From Pantoea trifolii (GTDB lineage Bacteria > Pseudomonadota > Gammaproteobacteria > Enterobacterales > Enterobacteriaceae), in assembly GCF_024506435.1 (NCBI RefSeq), contig NZ_JANIET010000002.1:124001-188000 (forward strand): a DNA stretch of 64,000 nt, written 5' to 3'. Positions 53,238-61,678 of the stretch are shown in pieces (within the stretch, counting starts at the first letter, position 1; every line of letters begins with the position of its first letter). The position numbers and the translations under genes were made by a program. The notes beneath the pieces are model-generated. The model saw only the letters and a program-made list of their open reading frames with translations. It made no database searches and was not told the DNA's origin.

Positions 53238-54536
53238 ATGACCACAGATCTCAACTTCTGGCTTACCGCGCTGGTGGTCGGCATCACCATTTTGCTGTGG
53301 GCCAGCGCGCGTTTGCCGGAATACGTCACCGCGCTGCTGTTTTTCGCGGCGGCGATGTTGCTACAGCTGGCGCCCGCCAGCAGCGTATTCAGCGGCTTTG
53401 CCTCATCGGCGTTCTGGCTGGTGCTCAGCGGTTTTGTGCTGGGCGCAGCGATCCGCAAAGTCGGCCTTGCACAGCGCTGGGCCAACTGGCTGGTGGTGCC
53501 GCTCAGCCAAAGCTGGCCGCGTATGATTGCAGGCACCGTGCTGCTGACGTATTTGCTGGCGTTCGTCATGCCCTCAAATATGGGACGTATCGCGCTGCTG
53601 ATGCCGGTGGTGCTGGCGATGGGCGAACGCGCGGGAATCAAAGCGGGCAGTCGCGGCAGTATTGGCCTGGCGCTGGCGGTGGGATTTGGCACCTTCCAGC
53701 TCTCCGCCAGTATTTTGCCCGCCAACGTGCCTAATCTGGTGCTGAGCGGCGCGGCGGAGAGCGCGTATCAGCTACATCTGCAATGGCTGCCATGGTGGTT
53801 GCTGCACATGCCGGTGGTGGGCATCGCTAAAGGATTGTTGTTGATTGCTTGCCTGCTGTTGCTGTTTCGTGCTCAACCCAAAGCGGTGCTACAGCGCGAT
53901 AGCTTAAGCGCGCTCAGCCGCAGCGAGTGGCGCTTGATTGGCCTGCTGGCGGTCACCTTGCTGCTGTGGATGACCGACAGCGTGCACGGCTTACCGGCTG
54001 CATGGGTAGGATTGGCCGCCGCCTGCATCTGTTTGCTGCCGCGCGTGGGGTTTATCTCCAGCGAGGACTTCGCCAGCGGGGTGAATTTCCGCACCTGCAT
54101 CTACATTGCCGGGATTCTCGGCGTCGCCACGCTGGTGGTGGATTCCGGTCTGGGACGGATGATCGCCAACGCGCTGCTTAGCGTATTGCCGCTGCAGGAT
54201 CATCCCTCCTTTAGCAATTTCGCGGTGCTTAATGCGCTGGTATCGCTGCTAAATTTTGTGCTCACCGCCAACGGCGTGCCGGCGATGGTGACGCCGATGG
54301 CGCAAGAGCTGGCGAACGCGTCCGGTTTTCCGCTGCTCACCGTGATCATGTTGCAGGTGTTTGCCTACGCTACGCCGCTGCTGCCGTATCAGGCATCGCC
54401 GGTGGTGGTGGCGATGGGGCTCGGCAATGTTCCGGCGAAGGCCGGTTTGCAGCTGTGCGCGCTGATTTTTCTGCTTAGCGTGGTGTTGCTGTTACCGCTG
54501 GATTACCTGTGGTTTCGGCTGCTAGGCTATGCCTGA
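53238..54536 (+). CDS. SLC13/DASS-type anion transporter
   Basis: 432-residue inner-membrane carrier with about 11 helices. The features SASILPANVPNLVLSGAAESAYQLH and the late VTPMAQELANASGFPLLTVIMLQV resemble the two substrate-site loops of the divalent anion:Na+ symporter family (CitT, TtdT, YbhI). A dicarboxylate or other organic anion is likely. Start ATG 53238 with GGGAG 9 bases upstream. The AraC regulator begins just after it. Confidence 0.82.
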   Translation: MTTDLNFWLTALVVGITILLWASARLPEYVTALLFFAAAMLLQLAPASSVFSGFASSAFWLVLSGFVLGAAIRKVGLAQRWANWLVVPLSQSWPRMIAGTVLLTYLLAFVMPSNMGRIALLMPVVLAMGERAGIKAGSRGSIGLALAVGFGTFQLSASILPANVPNLVLSGAAESAYQLHLQWLPWWLLHMPVVGIAKGLLLIACLLLLFRAQPKAVLQRDSLSALSRSEWRLIGLLAVTLLLWMTDSVHGLPAAWVGLAAACICLLPRVGFISSEDFASGVNFRTCIYIAGILGVATLVVDSGLGRMIANALLSVLPLQDHPSFSNFAVLNALVSLLNFVLTANGVPAMVTPMAQELANASGFPLLTVIMLQVFAYATPLLPYQASPVVVAMGLGNVPAKAGLQLCALIFLLSVVLLLPLDYLWFRLLGYA

Positions 54537-54557
54537 TATCTCTGCGTGAGAATGCTT

Positions 54558-55415
54558 ATGCCAGCCAATAACGATTGGGTTGATTTTCGTCGTGACGATG
54601 AGACCGGAATAGAAAGCGTCAACGCGCATTTTCGCGGACATGCTTACGATCCGCACGATCACAACGAACTGCTGGTGGGCGTGACGCAGCAAGGTTTACA
54701 ACGCTTCAACTGCCACCGTTCGCTGCACACCAGCACACCGGGTCGGGCGATTTTGATCGAGCCGGGCGCGGTTCACGATGGACACGCGCCGGACGCCGAG
54801 GGTTTCACCTACGTGATGCTTTATCTGCCGCAGAGTTGGGTGGCGGAGATGATGCAGCGTCGCGGATTGGGCGATGTGTCGAATATCGAAGGCGCTTTTC
54901 GCCACACATTGACGGACGATGCGCTGTTAGCCAGCGCCATTCAGCAAGCCTGGTTTGCGGTGCATCAGGGCGAAGGGCGGTTGGCGCGCGATCAAAGTCT
55001 CGATCACTTGCTTACCATGCTATCGCGCCATCTGGATACCAAACCCAGCGTGCAGCACAGCGAAGCGATGCGTCAGATGCAGCTGCTGCGCGACTATCTG
55101 CACGATTTTATGGCGCAGGATATTGGACTGGATGAGCTTTCGCGCCTTTCCGGCATCGATCGTTTCCGCCTGACGCGCCAGTTCAAACAGGCGTTCGGTC
55201 AATCGCCGCATGCTTATCTGGTTCGTTTACGCTTACGCAGCGCACGCACCTTGCTGGCGCAGGGCATTGAACCGGTAAACGTTGCAGCGCAGGTAGGATT
55301 TGCCGATCAAAGCCATCTCGGCCGCTGGTTCCAGCGTGCCTATCGCATGACGCCCGCCGCTTATCAACGTCAGTGCACAAACGTTCTATACGCTTCCCCG
55401 TCCGCTCTTAGATGA
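54558..55415 (+). CDS. AraC family transcriptional regulator
   Basis: About 285 residues. N-terminal cupin-like sensor (AYDPHDHNELLVGVTQQGLQRF, split, about residues 30-52) and C-terminal double helix-turn-helix (DIGLDELSRLSGIDRFRLTRQFKQAFGQSP, split; GFADQSHLGRWFQRAYRMTPAAYQ). ATG 54558 is used; GTG 54546 and ATG 54552 are possible. It directly follows the SLC13 transporter and precedes a DUF2000 gene, suggesting regulation of both. Confidence 0.9.
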   Translation: MPANNDWVDFRRDDETGIESVNAHFRGHAYDPHDHNELLVGVTQQGLQRFNCHRSLHTSTPGRAILIEPGAVHDGHAPDAEGFTYVMLYLPQSWVAEMMQRRGLGDVSNIEGAFRHTLTDDALLASAIQQAWFAVHQGEGRLARDQSLDHLLTMLSRHLDTKPSVQHSEAMRQMQLLRDYLHDFMAQDIGLDELSRLSGIDRFRLTRQFKQAFGQSPHAYLVRLRLRSARTLLAQGIEPVNVAAQVGFADQSHLGRWFQRAYRMTPAAYQRQCTNVLYASPSALR

Positions 55416-55449
55416 TGAGGTTTTCGTTGTCATTGGAGAGTTGTTGCAG

Positions 55450-55857
55450 ATGTTTGATACCAAAATCGCCCTGATCGTACGTGATGATTTAGCCACCTGG
55501 CAGCGCCTGAATGTGGTGGCGTTTCTCGCCACTGGCGTAGCGTCCGCCGCGCCCGAGATGATGGGCGAACCCTATGTTGATGCCAAAGCGCGTCACTACG
55601 GCAACATGGCGGGCCAGCCGATGCTGGTGTTCGCCGGGGATTTAGCCGGTTTGCAGCGCGCGCATCGTCAGGGATTAGAGCGAGAGTTAACCATTATTCC
55701 TTATGTGGAAGCGATGTTCTCCACCGGCCACGACGCGGCGAACCGCGAAGTGTTTATGGCGGAGGATGCCGATAATTTGAATCTGGTCGGCATTGCGCTG
55801 CGCGGTCCAAAGAAAGCGGTGGATAAGGCGATCAAGGGATTGGCGTTGCACGGGTAG
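55450..55857 (+). CDS. DUF2000 family protein
   Basis: 135 residues from ATG 55450 (GGAGAG about 11 bases upstream; TTG 55441 is an alternative). KIALIVRDDLATWQRLNVVAFLATG at the N-terminus and MEYY-independent VEAMFSTGHDAANREVF match the DUF2000 (peptidyl-tRNA hydrolase fold) family, which often sits next to AraC regulators. No biochemical function is established to my knowledge. Same strand as the AraC gene, 34 bases after it. Confidence 0.82.
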   Translation: MFDTKIALIVRDDLATWQRLNVVAFLATGVASAAPEMMGEPYVDAKARHYGNMAGQPMLVFAGDLAGLQRAHRQGLERELTIIPYVEAMFSTGHDAANREVFMAEDADNLNLVGIALRGPKKAVDKAIKGLALHG

Positions 55858-55867
55858 TGCGGGTTTT

Positions 55868-55968
55868 CCCTCACCCTAACCCTCTCCCGCATGCGGGAGA
55901 GGGAACCGAATGTGCAGTTTAGCGGCTAATCATCCCCTCTCCCTCTCGGAGAGGGCCAGGGTGAGGGC
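55868..55968. repeat. Family C inverted repeat element (two hairpins)
   Basis: CCCTCACCCTAACCCTCTCCC, hairpin closing GGGAGAGGG by 55903, then a second hairpin (CCCTCTCCCTCTCGGAGAGGG split, 55935-55955) ending CCAGGGTGAGGG at 55968. Same architecture and length as the copy at 13745. Lies between convergent DUF2000 and amidase genes. Confidence 0.85.
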
Positions 55969-55972
55969 GGCG

Positions 55973-57298
55973 CTAGCAAACAAACCTATCCGCCGCGCTC
56001 AGCAACAAATCTTCCCGTCCTCGCAGCGCCAGCAGCTCCAGCCCAATCGGCAAACCCTCATTGCTAAATCCTGCTGGAATGCTGATCGCTGGCGCACCGG
56101 TCACCGCTGAAATCAGCGCGTTGCTGCCTTCCTGCATCTCACCGTGCTTAACCGGCGCACGACGCACTACTGGATAAGCCAGCAGATTGATCTGGTGCGC
56201 AGCGAAAAATTCAGCCAGCTGCTGATACAGATCGCGCTGACGCTGCTGTACCTGCTGATAACCTTCACTCGCTACGCCCGGATGCTGCGCCCGCGTGGTA
56301 AACACCGTTTCCAGCTGAGGATGGTAGCGCTTTGACGCCACCACTTCTGCCAGCGTGCGACTCTGTGCCTGCGGTTTATCTTCCAGATATGCCGCCAGCG
56401 CTCCGGCAAATTCGTAGCCGATGATATTGGCGTCAGCCGCCAACGTCTCCAGCTGCGGATAACTCACCTCACGCGGCGCGAAATCCGCCAGCGCCGCGCG
56501 CACCGTCTGATTAATCTCGGCTTCATCGGCAGCAAAACCTTCCTGCCAGATGCCGATGCGCAGCGGCTCATCGCTCTTCGCAAACTGTTGCCCGCTCAAA
56601 ATCTCAGAGGCTAAACGCAGATCCGCCGCCGAACGCGCCAGCGGGCCGGGAATATCCTGAGTTGGCGACAGCGGCACAATACCGTTGGTGCTGATGGCGC
56701 CGCGCGTCATGCGCAGTCCGAACAGATTATTAAACGCCGCCGGAATGCGCACTGAACCGGCGGTATCGCTGCCGATCGCCAGCGGCACATAACCGGCCGA
56801 GACCGCTACGGCGGAACCGCTGCTCGATCCACCCGGCGAGCGGCCTTCAACCCACGCATTGTGGGTAAAACCGCTCAACGACGACGCGCCGGTAATGCCC
56901 GCCGCCAGCTCATGCATGGCGGTTTTGCCGATCAGAACCGCGCCTGCCTTTCTTAGTCGGGTCACCAGCGCCGCATCGTCGCTGGCGATAACCTCACGTA
57001 GCAGCACCGAACCGGCGCTGGTCGGCCAGCCTTGCACTTCGATATTGTCTTTGATCAGCACCGGAATCCCTTCCAAAGGTCCCGCCACTTCTCCGTGCTG
57101 ACGACGCGCATCGCTGGCGTCCGCCGCTGCCAGGGCTTGTTCGGCAAACAGCCAGGTAATGGCGTTGTAGCGCGGTTGATCCACCTCGCCAATGCGCTGC
57201 AGCGCGTAGGTGGCTAACTGGCGAGCGCTCACCGTGCGCTGCGTCAGCGCCTGCTGTAAATCGTTAATCGACGCGGTGAGATAATCGGCGTATTGCAT
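55973..57298 (-). CDS. Amidase signature family hydrolase
   Basis: 441 residues from ATG 57298, preceded by GGAGGT at optimal distance; an N-terminal extension to 57493 reads through the neighbouring gene and is rejected. The Ser-cisSer-Lys triad is present: Lys in GIPVLIKDNIEV, cis-Ser and nucleophile Ser in GRSPGGSSSGSAVAVS and GSDTAGSVRIPAAF. Hydrolyses an amide, possibly allophanate-, indoleacetamide- or acyl-amide-like. Lies 5 bases after the MBL gene, so the two form an operon. Confidence 0.92.
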   Translation of the reverse strand: MQYADYLTASINDLQQALTQRTVSARQLATYALQRIGEVDQPRYNAITWLFAEQALAAADASDARRQHGEVAGPLEGIPVLIKDNIEVQGWPTSAGSVLLREVIASDDAALVTRLRKAGAVLIGKTAMHELAAGITGASSLSGFTHNAWVEGRSPGGSSSGSAVAVSAGYVPLAIGSDTAGSVRIPAAFNNLFGLRMTRGAISTNGIVPLSPTQDIPGPLARSAADLRLASEILSGQQFAKSDEPLRIGIWQEGFAADEAEINQTVRAALADFAPREVSYPQLETLAADANIIGYEFAGALAAYLEDKPQAQSRTLAEVVASKRYHPQLETVFTTRAQHPGVASEGYQQVQQRQRDLYQQLAEFFAAHQINLLAYPVVRRAPVKHGEMQEGSNALISAVTGAPAISIPAGFSNEGLPIGLELLALRGREDLLLSAADRFVC

Positions 57299-57302
57299 CA
57301 GG

Positions 57303-58124
57303 TTAAACCTCCAGCGGAATCCATTGCCCGTCGCGCGTGACGCGTCCGCACGAGCTGCCATTAAAGTGGGTGCTGAACCAGATTGCCTGATGTTGTGCGC
57401 ACCAGTCCACCACGCGTTGCCGCGACGTTGCCGCCAGCGCTTTATCCTCGCAAAACAGTGAGTTCCAGTGCGGATACTGAAACTGGATGGCATTGTGCAT
57501 CACGTCGCCGGCAAAGATGGCCGATTCACCGGCGCTTTCCAGCACGATTGAGGCATGATCGCCACTGTGACCCGGCGTGGAGAGATAGCGCAGCACGCCC
57601 GCAAACAGCGGGGAATCCTGCACGTTGATGGTCTCAAGCTGTCCGCTCTCCATCAGCGGCAGAATGCTATCGCGATAGAGTTCCTGCGCCGCTGGATTCT
57701 GCTGGCAATGCGCCAGTTCCCGCGCCGAGCAGATATAGCGTGCATTCGGGAACATCGGTTGCCATTCACCGTCTTGTTGATGCGTATTCCAGCCAACGTG
57801 GTCGGTATGAATATGTGTCATCAGCACCAGCGTCACTTCTGCCGGATCAACGCCCGCGCGCGCTAGATTTTCGGCATACGGCGTATTCAGCTGATGAAAC
57901 AGCGGTTTGTTATCGCGATTGCGGCCGTTGCCGGTGGCGGTATCGATGATGATGGTGTTTTCGCCGGTGCGTATTACCCAGCTATGAATCGACATTTCAG
58001 CGGGTTGATTAGCTAATTCGTCACTCATTTCCCCGCGATGCGGCGTAAACAGCACGCCGATTGGGAAGATGGCGGTTTGTTCGCTCACTTTGGTAATCAG
58101 GCAATCGCCGACGCGAGTCATCAT
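57303..58124 (-). CDS. Metallo-beta-lactamase fold hydrolase (lactonase-like)
   Basis: 273 residues. Dinuclear metal motif THIHTDHVGW (about 107-116), second His in LSTPGHSGDHASI, bridging Asp in IFAGDVMH and final His in FSTHFNGSSCGRV. Overall order matches MBL lactonases such as AHL lactonases, but also other MBL hydrolases. GGAG lies 6 bases before the ATG. Operon with the amidase; the pair could open a lactone or ester and then cleave an amide. The residues of a divergent LysR gene lie just upstream. Confidence 0.88.
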   Translation of the reverse strand: MMTRVGDCLITKVSEQTAIFPIGVLFTPHRGEMSDELANQPAEMSIHSWVIRTGENTIIIDTATGNGRNRDNKPLFHQLNTPYAENLARAGVDPAEVTLVLMTHIHTDHVGWNTHQQDGEWQPMFPNARYICSARELAHCQQNPAAQELYRDSILPLMESGQLETINVQDSPLFAGVLRYLSTPGHSGDHASIVLESAGESAIFAGDVMHNAIQFQYPHWNSLFCEDKALAATSRQRVVDWCAQHQAIWFSTHFNGSSCGRVTRDGQWIPLEV

Positions 58125-58205
58125 GAGGTGCTCCTTATTGCCTGGTTGCAGCGAAGAAGCCTCACTATACTGGCGGCACGATCATTATTTAAATCGATTA
58201 AAATT

Positions 58206-58375
58206 ATGCAAAGCATCAACGAAAATGATTTTGCCCGCATCGACCTGAATTTACTGCCTGAGTGCCGCGCCCGTACCAATCAGCATGCCGGATTATGAAG
58301 TGTCGCTGCTGTGGCATAACGCGCGCAGAGAAGATGCCGCTGGCTGCGGGATGTGCTGCGCGGGTTGATAATGAA
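58206..58375 (+). pseudogene. Remnant of a LysR regulator gene (internal deletion and frameshift)
   Basis: ATG 58206 opens MQSINENDFARIDLNLL, a typical LysR N-terminus, which loses homology after about 17 codons. In another frame the following bases read PVPISMPDYEVSLLWHNARREDAA (split across frames) and then RWLRDVLRGLI, a typical LysR C-terminus, with a further frame change. About 250 codons are missing. The gene would have been divergent from the MBL/amidase operon and probably its regulator. Confidence 0.7.
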
Positions 58376-58391
58376 TAAGCCGATTGGATAA

Positions 58392-58451
58392 GGTCGCCAT
58401 GAATGGCGACCCTACGACAGGGCGGCGGGAATTCCGTAGGGTCGCCATTTA
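58392..58451. repeat. Paired family A palindromes, second copy interrupted by the IS element
   Basis: GGTCGCCATGAATGGCGACC (58392-58411), then inward tails CTACGAC and CCGTAG, then GGTCGCCATTTA (58439-58450, with A at 58451) where the IS begins. The other half TTTATGGCGACC resumes at 59899-59910. Confidence 0.9.
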
Positions 58452-58482
58452 TGAACTGAACCCCATAACCTGGACCGTTTAG

Positions 58483-59322
58483 TTAAAGCGCTGCGTAATG
58501 CTGAGTCCTGTACGCTACCGGACTCAGCCCACCCAGCCCCATTTTTATCCGCTTAGTATTCCAGAAGTGGATATAGTCTCCGATGTCCTTCTCCAGCTCC
58601 TCTACGTCACGGTATTTCTTCAGGTAAAACATTTCCGACTTCAGATGACCGAAGAAGTTTTCCATCACCGCGTTGTCCAGGCAGTTTCCTCTGCGCGACA
58701 TGCTCTGTTTTATCCCGTTTTCCGCCAGGCGCCGCTGATACTCCGGCATCTGATACTGCCAGCCCTGATCGCTGTGAAGAAGCGGACGCTGCTCGCCCGT
58801 CAGATGCTGTAAGGCTCTGCTCAGCATACCGTTTATCATCGGCATCAGCGGCTTACGCGCCGTTTCCCAGCCCACGATTTCGCCGTTATACAGGTCCAGA
58901 ACCGGGGACAGGTAGCATTTTTCACCCGCAACGCTGAACTCCGTTACGTCCGTTACCCACTTCTCGTTCGGTGCCTGTGCCCGGAAGTTGCGCTGCAGCA
59001 CGTTGCCGGCTGTCCGCCCCTCGGGCCCGCGACAGGACCGGTATCTCTTCTTTCTTACCGGCGACTGCAGACCCAGCGCCGACATCAGCTTCAGCACGGT
59101 TTTCCCGCTCAGCGCCCAGCCGTGCTGCCTGAGCAGGCAGCCCATGCGCCGGTAGCCATAAACACTGCGATGCTCCTCTGACAGCCTGACGATAAGCGTC
59201 TTCACCTCTGCGTACTTATCCGCTGCCTGCTGGCGGGCAAGCTGATAAAAAAAAGTGCTTTTTGGCAGCCGCGATACGCTCAGCAGCACCGGCAGGCGAT
59301 GCCGCGTGCGCAGCAGCGTCAC
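58483..59322 (-). CDS. IS3-family transposase OrfB (DDE catalytic part)
   Basis: 279 residues. Integrase core rve with Asp in WVTDVTEF (about residue 124), Asp in LLHSDQGWQY (about 184) and Glu in AVMENFFGHLKSE (about 220), preceded by HTH_21 region (SEEHRSVYGYRRM). GTG start at 59322 overlaps the orfA stop (GTGA). It is probably made mainly as an OrfAB fusion by -1 frameshifting at 59352-59358. Confidence 0.95.
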   Translation of the reverse strand: MTLLRTRHRLPVLLSVSRLPKSTFFYQLARQQAADKYAEVKTLIVRLSEEHRSVYGYRRMGCLLRQHGWALSGKTVLKLMSALGLQSPVRKKRYRSCRGPEGRTAGNVLQRNFRAQAPNEKWVTDVTEFSVAGEKCYLSPVLDLYNGEIVGWETARKPLMPMINGMLSRALQHLTGEQRPLLHSDQGWQYQMPEYQRRLAENGIKQSMSRRGNCLDNAVMENFFGHLKSEMFYLKKYRDVEELEKDIGDYIHFWNTKRIKMGLGGLSPVAYRTQHYAAL

Positions 59323-59846
59323 GGCTGCGGCTTTTTCTCCCGCTCCCGGCGCTTTTTTTCCAGGATAATCTCCTGCATGACCTTCAGATAGTCGTTTTCG
59401 GCACGCAGGTATTCGAGCTCCTTAAGCAGCTCTTCCGGCGTCATTGACCCGACTGGTTTTGGTGATTTTTCTTTGCCTGACATTGGTGTTCTCCGCGTGC
59501 TGTTTTCGGGCGGGAAAGCATAGTGACCTTTAAGGCTGTACTGGCGGACCCAGGATTCAACCGTTTTGTGTGAGCTGATATTAAAACGCGCCGCAACCGC
59601 AGCGTATGACTCACCGGTATGAGCCAGAGCATAATGCGCCACCTGGACCCTGAAGTCAGAAGAATAACGCCGGTGCCCGCGGGGAAGCAAAGCCTGCTCA
59701 CCGTGATGCTGATAGCGCGCAACCCAGCGGCGGAGGTTAGTAGGGGCAATGCTGAAGTGCTTAGCCGTTCCATCAATACCGGCATGGCCGCTAAGAAAAT
59801 AGTGAATGGCCGAGAGTTTAAATTCGATGGGATATTTTGTTGTCAT
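59319..59846 (-). CDS. IS3-family transposase OrfA (DNA-binding part)
   Basis: 175 residues. Two helix-turn-helix segments (GIDGTAKHFSIAPTNLRRWVARY, split, and SYAAVAARFNISSHKTVESWV) and a C-terminal leucine-zipper region (TPEELLKELEYLRAENDYLKVM, split) as in IS150-group OrfA. Binds the terminal inverted repeats. Contains the frameshift heptamer near its end. Confidence 0.95.
   Translation of the reverse strand: MTTKYPIEFKLSAIHYFLSGHAGIDGTAKHFSIAPTNLRRWVARYQHHGEQALLPRGHRRYSSDFRVQVAHYALAHTGESYAAVAARFNISSHKTVESWVRQYSLKGHYAFPPENSTRRTPMSGKEKSPKPVGSMTPEELLKELEYLRAENDYLKVMQEIILEKKRREREKKPQP
59352..59358 (-). promoter_or_regulatory. Programmed -1 frameshift slippery heptamer
   Basis: On the minus strand AAAAAAG in frame A-AAA-AAG of orfA; slipping back one base enters the orfB frame, which stays open. 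Typical of IS3-family OrfAB production. Confidence 0.85.
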
Positions 59847-59898
59847 AGAGCTGCACCTTCAATGTCAGATTATGGTCCAACATTTGGGGTGCAGTTCA

Positions 59899-59910
59899 TT
59901 TATGGCGACC
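59899..59910. repeat. Right half of the family A palindrome split by the IS
   Basis: TTTATGGCGACC, the continuation of 58439-58451 after the IS. The TTTA is the duplicated target. Confidence 0.9.
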
Positions 59911-59929
59911 GTTATGCAGACCTGCTCGC

Positions 59930-60610
59930 TTACCACGGCACCACGCGCCCTAAATAATCCAGATAATGGATCCCGCGCCGTCCGGCGTAACTTTCCATGG
60001 TATTCAGCAGATTCGGGATGCTCTCCTCTATGGTCAGGCGCGCTTCCGGGCCGCCCATATCGGTGCGCACCCAGCCGGGCGCCATCAGCAACAATGTGCG
60101 CTCGCCGCTACTGCGCGCGGCGAAGCTACGCATAAACATATTCAGCGCCGCTTTGCTGCCGCGATACACCTCGTAATTACCGTTGGTGTTGTTGGTCAAA
60201 CTGCCCTGGCCGGAAGACATTACGGCGATGGTGCCGCTGGGCGTGACGCAATCCTTGAAGGTCTCGATCACCCGCAGCGGACTCAGCGCGTTGGTCACCA
60301 TCACACGAGTAAACTCACTGGTTGAGACATCGGCGATGGTTTCGCGATCGTCATTTTTCACGCCCGCGTTAACAAACAGCATGTCGAATTGGCGATCTGC
60401 CAGTCGCGCATGTAGCGCCTTGACCTGTTCGGGTTCATTGATATCCACGCTTTCTACCGTAAGTTGTGCGGGGAAGCGATCGGCCAGTTGCTGTAAATTC
60501 CCTGTCGAATTTTCACGTCCGGTGGCGACCACCTGATTACCCCGCTGCAGCATGGTTTCCGCCAGTGCCAAACCCAATCCACGCGATGCGCCAATCAGTA
60601 AAATGTTCAC
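59930..60610 (-). CDS. Short-chain dehydrogenase/reductase
   Basis: 226 residues from GTG 60610, which has GAGGAG 6 bases upstream; an ATG at 60679 would add 23 unrelated residues. Cofactor motif LIGASRGLGLALAE, FVNAGVK (NAG), Ser in VMSSGQG and Tyr-Lys in YEVYRGSKAALNMF are present, so it is a catalytically complete SDR. Substrate unknown. Divergent from a LysR gene, which may regulate it. Confidence 0.9.
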   Translation of the reverse strand: MNILLIGASRGLGLALAETMLQRGNQVVATGRENSTGNLQQLADRFPAQLTVESVDINEPEQVKALHARLADRQFDMLFVNAGVKNDDRETIADVSTSEFTRVMVTNALSPLRVIETFKDCVTPSGTIAVMSSGQGSLTNNTNGNYEVYRGSKAALNMFMRSFAARSSGERTLLLMAPGWVRTDMGGPEARLTIEESIPNLLNTMESYAGRRGIHYLDYLGRVVPW

Positions 60611-60742
60611 GTTGTTCTCCTCGGTGTTTGCGATGGATAGAGTGTAGCGCCGGGTGAGGGCAGGCGGAACGCGCAGCATTGACAGTATTAACCTGCGCCA
60701 AACGCCTTGTCTCGATGCGTCGAATCGGCGAGGATAAACCGC

Positions 60743-61678
60743 ATGAATGATGCCGATCTCAACCTGTTAATTGCTTTGGATGCGCTGCTGATTGAAGGCA
60801 GCGTGATTGGCGCTGCGCGTCGCTTAGGCTTAAGCGAATCGGCGATGAGCCGCACGCTGGGACGCTTACGCGCCACCACCGGCGATGCGCTGTTAGTGCG
60901 CGCCGGGCGCCAAATGGTACTGACACCTTATGCCGAAGCGATCCGCGAGCGCACGCATCACACGGTAAGTGAAGCGCGTGCGGTGTTAAGCCCGACGGCG
61001 CAATCGCTGGATTTGCGTCAGCTGGATCGCTGCTTTACCCTGCGCACCAATGAAGGATTCATCGAAGCGTTTGGCAGCGCACTGATCGCTGCCGTGGCGG
61101 AACAAGCGCCGCACGCGTGGCTCAGTTTTGTGCCCAAGCCAGAGAAAAGCGCGCGCGATTTGCGCGAAGGCAACATCGATTTGGAGATTGGCGTGCTGGG
61201 CAATATGGGCCCGGAGATTCGTTTGCAGGCGCTGTTTCGCGATGACTTTGTCGGCGTGGTGCGCGCCGGACATCCGCTCATGCAGCAGCTGGATATCGCA
61301 CAGTTTGCCGCTTTTGGTCATATCGTGGCGTCACGGCGCGGTGAGCTGGGTGGGCCGGTTCATGATGCGCTGCGGCAGGCCGGATTAACGCGCAAGGTCG
61401 CGGCGCTGGTACCGGCATTTTCCAGCGCGGTGGCGCTGGCGCAGGATTCAGATCTTGTCGCCTTAGTGCCGCGTTCGCTGTTTCTGCACCATCCGCTGAT
61501 CAAAAACAGCACCACCTTAGCGATGTTTGAATTGCCGTTCGCCACGCCGGAAATGACCGTGTCACAGCTGTGGCATCCGCGACTGGAAAACGACGCCGCG
61601 CACCGCTGGCTGCGTGGCATGGTAAAAGACGTTTGTCAGCCGCCGCGCACCGAACCGCGCCACACCACATCGGCCTGA
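60743..61678 (+). CDS. LysR-type transcriptional regulator
   Basis: 311 residues from ATG 60743 (AGGA upstream). NDADLNLLIALDALLIEGSV then AARRLGLSESAMSRTLGRLRATTGDALL forms the winged helix, followed by a LysR effector domain of the type with basic Phe-rich C-terminus. Divergent from the SDR at 59930. Its 3' end overlaps the convergent LacI gene by 43 bases, an unusual depth of overlap. Confidence 0.9.
   Translation: MNDADLNLLIALDALLIEGSVIGAARRLGLSESAMSRTLGRLRATTGDALLVRAGRQMVLTPYAEAIRERTHHTVSEARAVLSPTAQSLDLRQLDRCFTLRTNEGFIEAFGSALIAAVAEQAPHAWLSFVPKPEKSARDLREGNIDLEIGVLGNMGPEIRLQALFRDDFVGVVRAGHPLMQQLDIAQFAAFGHIVASRRGELGGPVHDALRQAGLTRKVAALVPAFSSAVALAQDSDLVALVPRSLFLHHPLIKNSTTLAMFELPFATPEMTVSQLWHPRLENDAAHRWLRGMVKDVCQPPRTEPRHTTSA

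Larger units (their letters stand above)
58452..59898 (-). mobile_element. IS3-family element, IS150 group (about 1447 bp)
   Basis: Terminal inverted repeats of 25 bases (58452-58476 and 59874-59898) share 20 bases and both begin TGAACTG. Two overlapping minus-strand genes, orfA and orfB, with a slippery A6G signal. The direct repeat TTTA flanks it (58448-58451 and 59899-59902). It is inserted in the central part of a family A palindrome; removing it and one TTTA restores a perfect palindrome. Both genes are intact, so it may be active. Confidence 0.95.

Noticed and set aside
58452..59898. IS element as part of a larger transposon or genomic island boundary
   Set aside because: A single IS with its own inverted repeats and 4-bp duplication explains the sequence; no second copy, integrase or attachment repeat is visible in the window.
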